A stretch of 13,623 nucleotides of DNA from CAWEHT01 sp963808455 (GTDB lineage Bacteria > Chloroflexota > Anaerolineae > CG2-30-64-16): contig CAWEHT010000020.1 in assembly GCA_963808455.1 (NCBI GenBank), forward strand, positions 1 through 13,623. Reading direction: 5' to 3'. How positions within the stretch are numbered: position 1 is the first letter of the stretch; the number at the start of each line of letters is the position of its first letter. The notes below the pieces were generated by a model that saw nothing but the letters and a program-made list of their open reading frames with translations, was not told where the DNA came from and made no database searches. The position numbers were made by a program, and so were the translations under genes. Positions 1 through 7,375 of this stretch are shown here, piece after piece.

Positions 1-22
1 AGAGATGTGAAGGGCGACTCAG

Positions 23-1114
23 ATGACAGCGCTCACAGCCGCGCGAGCTGAAGCCATGGCGGATGGCATTCAGCCGTTCGATCCGCGCCTCCACTTGCGC
101 CAGGTGGCGGAGCTGATTGCTGCCGTTTTTGCCAATGAGCTGGATGCCAACGGCCGCAGCGCCATGCAGGAGAAGGAGTCGATCAGCCGGTGGAGCCCGC
201 TCTTGGGCACCATCCTGAGCTCCGCTTTCTTTACCGACTATATGGCCGGCTATGTGTGGGTCGAGGACGGCCGGGTTATCGGCAATGTCACGGTGCAGCG
301 GCAGGAGAATAGCGATACACGCTGGCGCATCAGCAACGTCGCCGTCGCGGCGAGCTATCGTGGGCGCGGTATCGCGCGCCGGCTGGTGCAGGCGACGTTG
401 CGCGAGATCGCCCGCCGCGGTGGCAGCTGGGCCGTGCTGCAGGTGCGTGTTGATAACCCTGCCGCACGTCACCTTTACGAAAGGCTGGGTTTCGGCGACG
501 TTTGCAAGGACGGCCTGTGGTACGCGGCCACCGTGCCGTCCCTGCCGCTTTCTGAGCCGGGCGGGATCGGGGAGGAAGCCGGCCTCGCTGTTGAGCCGGG
601 CCCTGCCGCCCTCCATCTGCAGCGGCTCGACGCAGGCGATTGGCGCGCAAGGTTGGATCTCGCCGAGGCGAGCCGCTCGCCGCTCGCCCACTGGGCCGAG
701 GAACTCGACCAGGCAGGCTACCGGCCGGGCTTCATCGCATTCCTGCGCCAGGCTGCTGGCGAGCTGACCGGCCTGGCGCGGGTCAGGCGTTGGGGCCTGT
801 GGGACCCGGAAAATCCCGGCGTGCTCCTGGCCGATGTGGAAGCGATCGCCAACGCCATGGGTGAGCCGCATCACTTGTGCCTGGCGGCCAGGCCGGCGGC
901 GCCCGCCGCCGCCATTGCCGCTTTGCTGGCCCAAGGCTTGGGCACCCTGGCAGCCCAGTCCAGGCGTGGGGTGCTCGCCGAATACAGCGGTGAGATGGCC
1001 GTGCCAGGCCGCTTGCTCGAGGCGAACGGCTTTCGCCCGCAGCGCGTCCTCCTCACCATGCGCCGCTTCGTAACCCCTGCCGACGCCGCCATGCCCGTCC
1101 TCGGGCTCGACTGA
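23..1114 (+). CDS. GNAT N-acetyltransferase, two-domain
   Basis: This is a predicted cytosolic acetyl-CoA-dependent N-acetyltransferase of 363 aa; the acceptor is unknown. The N-terminal half (about residues 20-165) is a clear GNAT domain. Motif A reads VAVAASYRGRGIARR, with the acetyl-CoA pyrophosphate loop RGRGIA at 113-118. It is followed by the motif B pattern N145-P-A-A then LYERLGF (151-157). The C-terminal half (about 195-350) has GNAT-like length and layout, but I see no intact acetyl-CoA loop there, so it is probably a degenerate second domain. Single-domain GNATs are about 150-180 aa, so 363 aa fits a tandem arrangement. The ATG at 23 has AAGGG about 8 nt upstream; an in-frame ATG at 56 is an alternative. 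It is co-directional with the liv operon, but a promoter and long leader separate them, so it is probably an independent unit. No signal peptide or membrane segment is seen. Confidence 0.85.
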   Translation: MTALTAARAEAMADGIQPFDPRLHLRQVAELIAAVFANELDANGRSAMQEKESISRWSPLLGTILSSAFFTDYMAGYVWVEDGRVIGNVTVQRQENSDTRWRISNVAVAASYRGRGIARRLVQATLREIARRGGSWAVLQVRVDNPAARHLYERLGFGDVCKDGLWYAATVPSLPLSEPGGIGEEAGLAVEPGPAALHLQRLDAGDWRARLDLAEASRSPLAHWAEELDQAGYRPGFIAFLRQAAGELTGLARVRRWGLWDPENPGVLLADVEAIANAMGEPHHLCLAARPAAPAAAIAALLAQGLGTLAAQSRRGVLAEYSGEMAVPGRLLEANGFRPQRVLLTMRRFVTPADAAMPVLGLD

Positions 1115-1135
1115 GCGTTGGCCCCTCAGCCAAGA

Positions 1136-1163
1136 TTGACGGCTTCCACAATTGCATTATAAT
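1136..1163 (+). promoter_or_regulatory. Sigma70-type promoter for the liv operon
   Basis: The -35 box TTGACG (1136-1141) and a perfect -10 box TATAAT (1158-1163) are separated by 16 nt. This is close to the housekeeping sigma consensus and stands out in a GC-rich sequence. Transcription would start near 1170, about 300 nt before the livJ start codon. It lies just after the GNAT stop codon, so it makes the transporter operon independent of the upstream gene. The promoter call is from sequence only. Confidence 0.75.
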
Positions 1164-1470
1164 GTCAGGAACCCGAGGATGGGTGGGTTGGTGAGCCTTA
1201 TCTCCCCGGTGCACATCGTGGCCAGCTCTTTTCGTCGTGGTATACCATCGCCCGGCGGCCCCATAGGCCGGGCTCCGAACGTCGAAGAAAGGGGGTGAGG
1301 CTGCTCAGGAATCTCCTAATAGGCTGGCGGCCGCCGCCATGGGCGGGCATCCCAACCCACGCGTCTGGCGCGCCGAGTAGGACCGTACGTTTTCCCTATC
1401 GCCGGCCCTGCGAGCCTGGATTTCCCGTCACGCGAGTCCGGCACAAACCCGAGCCAGGAGGAGAAACACA
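1164..1470 (+). promoter_or_regulatory. Long structured 5' leader of the liv operon
   Basis: This non-coding stretch lies between the predicted start site (about 1170) and livJ. It contains several inverted repeats. AACCC/GGGTT (1170-1174 with 1185-1189) sits at the very 5' end of the transcript. GCCCGGC/GCCGGGC (1250-1256 with 1267-1273) has a 10-nt loop. TGGCGG-CCG-CCGCCA spans 1325-1339, and TGGTATACCA (1238-1247) is a perfect palindrome. No U-run follows the stems, so no intrinsic terminator is visible. I recognise no known riboswitch or T-box consensus. A GTG at 1295 with AAAGGGGG before it opens a frame that runs into livJ out of phase; its translation looks non-biological. The livJ ribosome site AGGAGG is at 1456-1461, 9 nt before the ATG. 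Confidence 0.45.
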
Positions 1471-2712
1471 ATGTTCAAGCGCGTCCTGCCACTATTCCTC
1501 GTTGTGGTCATGTTGCTTACGGCCTGCGCGGCCCCAGCGACGCCGGCGCCGGCGGCACCAACCGCCGCGGTGTCAGCAGCTCAACCCGTCACATCCACCC
1601 AAGCTGCCGCTGCTGCCCCGGCGGCCAGCGGCCCAATCAAGATTGGCCTGGAGTTGCCACTCACGGGCGATTTCGCCTTTGAAGGCAAGGGCATGCAGCA
1701 GTCCGCCCAGTTGCTGGTCGACGAAGACAACGCCGCCGGCGGCCTCCTTGGCCGGCAGGTCCAGCTGGTTATCGACGACGACAAAGGCGACCCTCAGCAG
1801 GCTGCCCTGGTGGCCGATCGCATGGTCTCGAACAACGTCATTGCCGTGATCGGCTCGTACAGCTCGAGCGCCACCGAGCCGGCGTCCGCTACCTACGACC
1901 GGGCCGGGATCCTGCAGATCACCCCCTCCGCCACGGCCACGCGGCTGACCACGCATGGCTACAAGATGTTCTTCCGCACTTGCTTCCCGGATGATCGCCA
2001 GGGCTTTTTCGCCGACGAGTACATGTCGCAGATCATGGGTGCGAAGAACATCGCGATCTTGCATGACAACTCGACCTTCGCCCAGGGCCTGGCCAACGAC
2101 ACCAAGTCGTATGCCAGCAAGTACAATCTGAACATCGTCTACTTTGATGCCATCAACCCGAAGGATTCGGACTTCACGCCGGTCTTGACCAAGCTGAAGG
2201 CCGCCAACGCCGATGTCATCTACTTCACCGGCTACTACGCGCAGTTTGGCCAGCTACTGAAGCAGGCGCCTTCTGTCGGCCTCAAGACCCCGTGGCTGGG
2301 CGGGAACGGCGCGAACAACGCGCAGGTCATCGCCATCGCCGGCGCGGCCAACGCCGCTGGCGCTCAGTTCACGACCGAGCCGCTACCCCAGGAGCTGAGT
2401 TCCGACGTGGCCAAGAAGTTCCTTGCCGATTTCCAGGCCAAGTATAACCAGGCGCCCGGGAGCATCTGGTGGGTCGAGACCGCCGAGGCCTACCGCGTGA
2501 TCGCCGAGGCCATCCGGCAAACCAAGTCCACCGACCCGAAGGTGCTGGCCGACTACATTCACAACCAGCTCAAGAACTTGCCGGGCATCACGGGGGTGAT
2601 CCAGGGCTTCGACCAGAACGGCGATCGCATCGGCACGGACTTCCAGGCCTATGTGATCGGCGCTGACGGCTCGATCAAGCTGGCTCCGAAACAGCCTGCG
2701 CCTGCCTCGTAA
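1471..2712 (+). CDS. livJ: Branched-chain amino-acid ABC transporter substrate-binding lipoprotein
   Basis: This is the extracytoplasmic binding protein that captures leucine, isoleucine, valine or related compounds and delivers them to LivHM. The 413-aa product starts with a lipoprotein signal: KR, a hydrophobic core, and the lipobox LTAC with the lipidated Cys at residue 19. An Ala/Pro/Thr/Ser-rich tether follows to about residue 52. The type 1 periplasmic-binding fold then begins at IKIGLELPLTGDFAFEGKG. The ligand-site region GSYSSSATEPAS and the following QITPSATA match the layout of LivJ/LivK, where Ser and Thr side chains hold the amino-acid head group. AGGAGG lies 9 nt before the ATG. 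The four downstream genes complete the transporter. True specificity cannot be read from sequence, because Liv-type systems also import amides, urea or aromatic acids. Confidence 0.93.
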   Translation: MFKRVLPLFLVVVMLLTACAAPATPAPAAPTAAVSAAQPVTSTQAAAAAPAASGPIKIGLELPLTGDFAFEGKGMQQSAQLLVDEDNAAGGLLGRQVQLVIDDDKGDPQQAALVADRMVSNNVIAVIGSYSSSATEPASATYDRAGILQITPSATATRLTTHGYKMFFRTCFPDDRQGFFADEYMSQIMGAKNIAILHDNSTFAQGLANDTKSYASKYNLNIVYFDAINPKDSDFTPVLTKLKAANADVIYFTGYYAQFGQLLKQAPSVGLKTPWLGGNGANNAQVIAIAGAANAAGAQFTTEPLPQELSSDVAKKFLADFQAKYNQAPGSIWWVETAEAYRVIAEAIRQTKSTDPKVLADYIHNQLKNLPGITGVIQGFDQNGDRIGTDFQAYVIGADGSIKLAPKQPAPAS

Positions 2713-2733
2713 TGATACGCTGACCTGACAGCA

Positions 2734-2763
2734 GAGTGACAGGGCGCGGTTGCCCTGTCACTC
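2734..2763 (+). terminator. Intercistronic hairpin between livJ and livH
   Basis: There is a perfect 12-bp stem, GAGTGACAGGGC (2734-2745) and GCCCTGTCACTC (2752-2763), with a 6-nt GCGGTT loop. It starts 21 nt after the livJ stop and ends 28 nt before the livH start. The downstream bases (CTTGCGTTCTC) are only mildly T-rich, so it is not a clean intrinsic terminator. It is better read as a partial terminator or an mRNA 3'-end stabiliser, as is common after binding-protein genes in ABC operons, where it lets livJ be expressed above the permease genes. That role is inferred. Confidence 0.65.
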
Positions 2764-2791
2764 CTTGCGTTCTCAAACATCTGAGGAAGGC

Positions 2792-3700
2792 ATGCAGACA
2801 TTCGCGCAAAATCTGCTCAACGGTTTAACGATTGGCGCTTTTTATGCACTCGTGGCCCTGGGGTATACCATGGTATACGGTGTGCTCAAGATGATCAACT
2901 TCGCCCATGGCGACATGTTCATGTGGGGCGGCTACGTCAGCCTGGCCGCGCTGAGCCTGTTGGCCCTGCTGGGATTCCAACTCGGCCCCTGGGCGCTGGT
3001 GCCCGGCGTGATCATGGTCGTGATCACCATGGGGCTGTTCGGCGTCTTGTTGGAGCGCGTGGCCTATCGGCCGCTGCGCAATGCCGGCCGCCTGGCGCCC
3101 GTGATCTCGGCCCTGGGGGTGGCCTTCATCTTGGAGGCGACGGCGCGCAACGTGTCCGGGGCCACGTACGAGATCTACCCGCAGGCCGTGCAGATCAACG
3201 GCCGCCTCACCCTCGTCGGCGGCGTCACGGCCAGCTACACCCAGTTGCTCGCCCTCCTGGCATCCGTGATCATCATGGCCGCGCTGTATTCTTTTATCAA
3301 TTACACGCGTGCCGGCACGGCCATGCGCGCGGTCTCGCTGGACCACGACGCGTCCCGCCTGATGGGCATCGACGTCAATCGCGTCATCATGATCGTCTTT
3401 ATGATCGGGCCGGCGCTGGGCAGCGCCGCGGGCATGATGGTGGCGCTTTACTATGGCTCCTTCGACTTTACGCTGGGCTGGACGTTCGGCCTGAAGGCCT
3501 TCATTGCCGCCATCCTGGGTGGCATCGGCAATATCCCAGGCGCGATGCTCGGGGGGCTGATGCTGGGTGTCGTGGAGAGCTTCGGCTCTTACTACATCGG
3601 TGCGCAGTGGAAGGATGTCATTGCCTACGTGCTGCTCGCGCTCATCCTGATCGTGCGCCCGACAGGCCTGCTGGGCGAACGCGTGGCCGAGAAGCTGTAG
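2792..3700 (+). CDS. livH: Branched-chain amino-acid ABC transporter permease LivH
   Basis: One of the two inner-membrane permeases of the Liv importer, 302 aa from the ATG at 2792; E. coli LivH is 308 aa. It has about eight hydrophobic segments. The N-terminal block GYTMVYGVLKMINFAHGD is the hallmark of this permease family (BPD_transp_2). The cytoplasmic loop AVSLDHDASRLMGIDVNRV contacts the ATPase subunits. The near-C-terminal motif AAILGGIGNIPGAMLGG is also typical. The frame stays open upstream to a TTG at 2750, but that codon lies in the hairpin. The ATG at 2792 has GAGGAAGG (2783-2790) just before it and gives the family-like N-terminus, so it was chosen. The gene ends with TAG, 25 nt before livM. 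Confidence 0.94.
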   Translation: MQTFAQNLLNGLTIGAFYALVALGYTMVYGVLKMINFAHGDMFMWGGYVSLAALSLLALLGFQLGPWALVPGVIMVVITMGLFGVLLERVAYRPLRNAGRLAPVISALGVAFILEATARNVSGATYEIYPQAVQINGRLTLVGGVTASYTQLLALLASVIIMAALYSFINYTRAGTAMRAVSLDHDASRLMGIDVNRVIMIVFMIGPALGSAAGMMVALYYGSFDFTLGWTFGLKAFIAAILGGIGNIPGAMLGGLMLGVVESFGSYYIGAQWKDVIAYVLLALILIVRPTGLLGERVAEKL

Positions 3701-3725
3701 GCATCCCGTCGCCGATGGAGAACGC

Positions 3726-4745
3726 ATGACCAACATCATTCAGAGGGCCCGCAAGGCCCCATCTCTCTATTGGTGGCTGCTGATCCTGGTAGTGGCCATC
3801 CTGCTGCCCCTGCGGCTCAACGTCTATTTTCAAAGAGTGCTCTGGACAATCGGCATTTACCTGCTGCTGGGGTTGAGCCTGAACATCATCGTGGGCTACG
3901 CCGGGCTGTTCCAGCTAGGCCACGCCGCCTTTTATGCCCTGGGCGGCTACACGACCGCCGTCTTGAATCTCCAGTACCACGTGCCGATCCTGCTGTGCTT
4001 GCCGGCCGGCGTCGTGGTCGCCGGAGCGGCCGGCTTCCTGATCAGCCGGCCCATCCTGCACTTACGCGGGGATTATCTGTGCATCATCACCATCGCGTTC
4101 GGCGAGATCGTGCGCCTTCTGCTGGTGAACAATCCGGGTGGGCTAACCGGCGGCTCCAACGGCCTCTTCGGCGTCGGGTTCCCCACCATCTTTGGCTTCA
4201 CCTTCCAGACGGTGTTGCAGCACTACTACCTCGTGCTCTTCTTCGTGGTCATCACGGTCGTCGCCATGCAGCGCCTGGAAAACTCGCGCCTGGGCCGCGC
4301 CTGGACGTACGTGCGCGAGGATGAGCTGGCGGCCGAGGCCATGGGCGTGGACGTGGTGTGGGTGAAGACCATCGCTTTCGTCCTGGGCTCGGCCTGGGCC
4401 GGGCTGGCCGGCGTGCTCTATGCGACGTCGCTTGGCGGGATTTCGCCCGAGATGGGCAATTTTCTGACTTCTGTGACGATCTTCTGTATCGTCGTGCTGG
4501 GCGGCGCCGGGTCGCTGCCGGGCATGATCGTCGGCACCCTCGGCATGGTGGTCCTCCCCGAAGCCTTTCGCTTCGTCGAGAACTGGCGCGACGGGTTCGT
4601 CGGCCTGGCGATGGTCTTGATGATGCTTGTCCGCCCTGCCGGCCTCTTGCCCAGCCGGCGGATCGCTATCGAGCTGCTGAGCGGCGAGGGCGAGGCGGAA
4701 ACGCCCCCTCCGGACGTGGAACTCGAGGGGCTGAAACCAGCCTGA
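3726..4745 (+). CDS. livM: Branched-chain amino-acid ABC transporter permease LivM
   Basis: This is the second permease of the Liv importer, 339 aa, pairing with LivH to form the membrane channel. It is highly hydrophobic with about 8-10 membrane segments. The first begins near WWLLILVVAILLPLRL. The family block LGLSLNIIVGYAGLFQLGHA, followed by YALGGYTTA, is the LivM signature. The coupling loop is near REDELAAEAMGVDVVWVK. The late motif VVLGGAGSLPGMIVG matches the equivalent motif in LivH. A hydrophilic acidic tail of about 30 residues (from SRRIAIELL to the end) faces the cytoplasm. GGAG (3717-3720) lies 5 nt before the ATG, and livG starts 13 nt after the stop. It is shorter than E. coli LivM (about 425 aa), which has an extra N-terminal region; this length is common in other phyla. 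Confidence 0.93.
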   Translation: MTNIIQRARKAPSLYWWLLILVVAILLPLRLNVYFQRVLWTIGIYLLLGLSLNIIVGYAGLFQLGHAAFYALGGYTTAVLNLQYHVPILLCLPAGVVVAGAAGFLISRPILHLRGDYLCIITIAFGEIVRLLLVNNPGGLTGGSNGLFGVGFPTIFGFTFQTVLQHYYLVLFFVVITVVAMQRLENSRLGRAWTYVREDELAAEAMGVDVVWVKTIAFVLGSAWAGLAGVLYATSLGGISPEMGNFLTSVTIFCIVVLGGAGSLPGMIVGTLGMVVLPEAFRFVENWRDGFVGLAMVLMMLVRPAGLLPSRRIAIELLSGEGEAETPPPDVELEGLKPA

Positions 4746-4758
4746 GGCAGGAAAAGAA

Positions 4759-5547
4759 ATGGCGTTGCTACAGATTACGGGCCTGACCAAGTCTTTCGGC
4801 GGTCTCATGGCTGTGCAGCAGCTGGATATCGCCATCGAGCCGGGCGAGATCCTGGGCATGATCGGCCCCAACGGCGCCGGCAAGACCACCGTCTTCAACC
4901 TGATCACGGGGATCTATCGGCCGGACAGAGGCTCGGTGGATTTCGCCGGGCACAGCCTGCTGGGGCTAAAGCCCCACGCCATCGCCAAAGCGGGCATTGC
5001 CCGCACCTTTCAAACCATCCGCCTGTTTCCCAATCTGACGGTCCTCGAAAACGTGATGGCGGGACGTCACTGCCGCAGCCACGCCGGAGTGGCGGGCGCG
5101 ATCTTTCACCCGCCTGCGCAGCGTCAGGAGGAAAGGGACATTCAGGCCCAGGCGGAACGGCGCCTGCGCTTCATGAAAATGTGGGAAGTTAGCAACGAGC
5201 TGGCGAAGAACCTGCCCTACGGAGGCCAGCGCCGGGTGGAGGTGGCCCGGGCGCTGGCCACCGACCCCAAGCTGCTGATCCTGGACGAGCCGGCTGCGGG
5301 GCTGAACGAGCACGAGAGCGCCGAGCTGATGAGCCTGATTCGCCAGGTCCGCGACACCGGGATCACGATCTTCCTGATAGAGCATGACATGAAAGTCGTG
5401 ATGGGTGTGTCGGATCGCGTGTTGGTGCTGGACAACGGGGCCAAGATCGCAGAAGGCTCGCCCGCCGAAGTGCAGGCCAATCCTCGCGTCATCGAAGCGT
5501 ACCTGGGTCACGAGGATGAGGAGGCAGGGTGGACGCCGGCACTTTGA
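4759..5547 (+). CDS. livG: Branched-chain amino-acid ABC transporter ATP-binding protein LivG
   Basis: One of the two cytosolic ATPases that power the Liv importer, 262 aa, full length for the family. Walker A is GPNGAGKTT (36-44). The signature motif is the LivG-type variant LPYGGQRRVEVARAL instead of canonical LSGGQ. Walker B is LLILDEPAAGLN with D176 and catalytic E177. The H-loop is FLIEHDMK with H209. The C-terminus carries the LivG-like EGSPAEVQANPRVIEAYLG, which fits the BCA_ABC_TP_C extension. AGGA (4749-4752) lies 6 nt before the ATG and only 13 nt separate it from livM, so the two are probably translationally coupled. Together with LivF it would form the ATPase heterodimer. Confidence 0.94.
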   Translation: MALLQITGLTKSFGGLMAVQQLDIAIEPGEILGMIGPNGAGKTTVFNLITGIYRPDRGSVDFAGHSLLGLKPHAIAKAGIARTFQTIRLFPNLTVLENVMAGRHCRSHAGVAGAIFHPPAQRQEERDIQAQAERRLRFMKMWEVSNELAKNLPYGGQRRVEVARALATDPKLLILDEPAAGLNEHESAELMSLIRQVRDTGITIFLIEHDMKVVMGVSDRVLVLDNGAKIAEGSPAEVQANPRVIEAYLGHEDEEAGWTPAL

Positions 5548-5554
5548 GACCCGC

Positions 5555-5574
5555 GGCGCGCAGTGAAGCGCGCC
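5555..5574 (+). repeat. Intercistronic hairpin between livG and livF
   Basis: A perfect 7-bp stem GGCGCGC (5555-5561) and GCGCGCC (5568-5574) with a 6-nt AGTGAA loop lies in the 57-nt gap between livG and livF. No T-run follows, so it is unlikely to terminate transcription. It may shape mRNA stability between the two ATPase cistrons. The livF ribosome site GGAGGT (5591-5596) lies outside the stem. Confidence 0.5.
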
Positions 5575-5604
5575 AGACTCGCGATAAGATGGAGGTAAGG
5601 CCCC

Positions 5605-6390
5605 ATGTTTGAGCAGGCGCAGCACGACAGGCCGTCCGCGCCGCAGGGCGAGCCGGCGGGTGCGGCGAGCGCGTCGCCGGTGCTCGATGTCATCGATCTG
5701 CACACCTACTACGGGCATGTCCACGCGCTCAAGGGCATCTCGTTGCAGGTCAACCCGGGCGAGATCGTGGCCCTGATCGGCTCCAACGGCGCAGGCAAGT
5801 CGACCACGCTGCGCGCCGTCAGCGGGCTGCTGCGGCCGCGCCAGGGGGAAATTCGCGTCCTGGGCCGGTCGCTCCGCGATGTGCCTGCCCATCAGATCGT
5901 CTACCTGGGCGTGTCACATGCGCCCGAGGGGCGCAAGATCTTTTCCACCCTGAGCGTGGATGAGAACCTCAATATGGGCGCCTACACGCTGGGCGGGCAG
6001 CGGGCGCGGATCGAGGAGCACCGGGAGCGCGTGTTCAAACTGTTCCCGCGCCTGCAGGAGCGGCGCCGTCAGTTCGGCGGCACCCTGTCAGGCGGCGAAC
6101 AACAGATGCTGGCCATCGGCCGGGCCCTGATGGCCGACCCCAAGATCCTGTTGCTGGATGAGCCGTCGCTGGGCCTGGCGCCGCTCCTGGTCAAGACGAT
6201 CTTCGACACGATCCGCGAGATCAACCATTCCGGCGTTACGATTCTGCTGGTCGAGCAGAATGCGCGTGCGGCATTGCGTCTGGCCAACAAGGGCTACGTG
6301 CTGGAGACCGGCAACATCGTGCTCAGCGGCGCGGCACAGACCCTGCTCACCGACGAACGGGTGCGCAAGGCCTACCTGGGCGAGCAATAG
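5605..6390 (+). CDS. livF: Branched-chain amino-acid ABC transporter ATP-binding protein LivF
   Basis: The second ATPase of the Liv importer, 261 aa. Walker A is GSNGAGKST (59-67), the signature is LSGGEQQ (161-167) and Walker B is ILLLDEPSLGLAP (D185, E186). In place of the H-loop histidine there is the LivF-typical LLVEQN with Q218, which is normal for this subunit. E. coli LivF is about 237 aa; the extra length is a low-complexity Ala/Pro/Gly/Gln-rich N-terminus (residues 1-25) before the fold starts at VLDVIDLHTYYG. The ATG at 5605 is supported by GGAGGT 8 nt upstream, so the extension seems genuine. The gene ends in TAG, 2 nt from the 3' end of an opposing gene, leaving no room for a dedicated terminator. 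Confidence 0.94.
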   Translation: MFEQAQHDRPSAPQGEPAGAASASPVLDVIDLHTYYGHVHALKGISLQVNPGEIVALIGSNGAGKSTTLRAVSGLLRPRQGEIRVLGRSLRDVPAHQIVYLGVSHAPEGRKIFSTLSVDENLNMGAYTLGGQRARIEEHRERVFKLFPRLQERRRQFGGTLSGGEQQMLAIGRALMADPKILLLDEPSLGLAPLLVKTIFDTIREINHSGVTILLVEQNARAALRLANKGYVLETGNIVLSGAAQTLLTDERVRKAYLGEQ

Positions 6391-6392
6391 GC

Positions 6393-7208
6393 TCAGGATG
6401 CAAATTGCCAGATGAGCGCCAATGTGGCGACGCTGATGAGCACGAACTCGAAGAGCACACGGCGGCTCATCCGGCCCTGGATGGCGTGCTGGGCCAGGCC
6501 AACCACATCATAGAAGAGCACGAGGAGCAGGAGCCCGCCGGTGAGGCTGTTCAGCCGCCAGTAGTTGAGCGCCCACGTGGCCTCGCCCAACACCACGCCG
6601 GTGATGCCCGCGTAGAGCGCCACCAGCCGCAGGGGTCGTTCGCTGCCTCGCAGGAGCTCCAGAGCCAGCAGGCCGCTCAACACCATGACTTCGGTGGCCG
6701 AAAGGATGCTGCGCACCCGGGTCTGGTAGACCACCAGGAAGATGATCAGCGCGACCGCGTAGGTCAGGGCGTTCAGGCCGAGGCGGGCGCGCCGATACCC
6801 GGTGGCGAAGGGATCGGCCGTGTGGTAGATGCCGGTCATGGCGATGCCCAGGGAGACGCCCATCAGCGCCAGCCCGGTCGCCCAGTAGAGCACAGACGGC
6901 GCCAGCGGCAGCAGGAGCAGGGCTACCAGGATCAGGGCGCTTGGCAGGCCCCAGAAGGCCCAGCGATATCTCAGCTCGCCGGTCTGGCTGCGTGGGTGAG
7001 CGCGCACGACGGCATCGGTGCCGCTGATGACCAGCGCGATCAACAGCAGCCCGAGGGCCGCGCTGCCGGTCAGCGGCAAGGTGACTTCGGAGCCCAGCAC
7101 GGTGCCGATGATCACGCCGGCCGGCAGGATGAACAGACGCTCGGCCGCCAGGCCGAGCAGGACCACCCAGATGAGGACGCTCGCGCGATCTCTGTAAGCG
7201 ACGGACAT
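6393..7208 (-). CDS. Polytopic membrane protein of unknown function
   Basis: A 271-aa integral membrane protein with about 8-9 hydrophobic helices, for example ALGLLLIALVISGTDAVV, GLPSALILVALLLLPLAP, LGLNALTYAVALIIFLVVY and VLFEFVLISVATLALIWQF. There is no signal-peptide cleavage site, catalytic motif or transporter signature that I recognise. The pattern EATWALNYW followed by a Gly/Leu-rich helix recalls Chloroflexota proteins annotated as DUF5656, but that is a low-confidence recollection. The ATG at 7208 is the first start in the frame; the ribosome site before it is weak. The gene is convergent with livF and divergent from the CHAT gene, with a 167-nt shared upstream region. Strong hydrophobic periodicity, and a near absence of charges within the helices, show that it is coding. 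Confidence 0.75.
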   Translation of the reverse strand: MSVAYRDRASVLIWVVLLGLAAERLFILPAGVIIGTVLGSEVTLPLTGSAALGLLLIALVISGTDAVVRAHPRSQTGELRYRWAFWGLPSALILVALLLLPLAPSVLYWATGLALMGVSLGIAMTGIYHTADPFATGYRRARLGLNALTYAVALIIFLVVYQTRVRSILSATEVMVLSGLLALELLRGSERPLRLVALYAGITGVVLGEATWALNYWRLNSLTGGLLLLVLFYDVVGLAQHAIQGRMSRRVLFEFVLISVATLALIWQFAS

Positions 7209-7375
7209 GTGCTATGCTTTCATCGTCCCATCTTCGAAGGGCCCTGCGCGGCCCCGGAGGGGTCCTGCGCGATCGCAGAGGGACGCTACGCAGAGGATGG
7301 GCCCCATATTAGCCGAGGGGCAGGGCTTTGTCAAAGGCCACCACTTCGAGCAGAGGCTTTGGGTCAACCTTTCAT
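7209..7375. promoter_or_regulatory. Divergent intergenic region between membrane protein and CHAT genes
   Basis: These 167 nt must hold the promoters of both divergent genes, but I see no near-consensus -35/-10 pair. A hairpin GTCC-TGCG-CGAT-CGCA-GAG-GGAC lies at 7262-7284 (8 bp with a 3-nt bulge), next to repeated CCTGCGCG (about 7244-7251 and 7264-7271). The CHAT frame remains open up to a TTG at 7328, so part of this stretch could be coding if that start is used. Confidence 0.35.

Noticed and set aside
1164..1470. T-box or known riboswitch in the livJ leader
   Set aside because: No T-box GGGTGGNACCGCG-type motif or other aptamer consensus that I know could be found, so it is reported only as an uncharacterised structured leader.
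1295..1849. GTG-started frame of 184 codons in the livJ leader with a good upstream AAAGGGGG
   Set aside because: It overlaps livJ out of phase, and its product is Arg/Pro/Ser-rich with no family resemblance. The livJ frame has clear homology and a better ribosome site.
2825..3739. Long minus-strand open frame (304 codons) opposite livH
   Set aside because: It is a shadow of livH caused by high GC; its His/Gln/Arg/Ala/Gly-rich translation has no domain.
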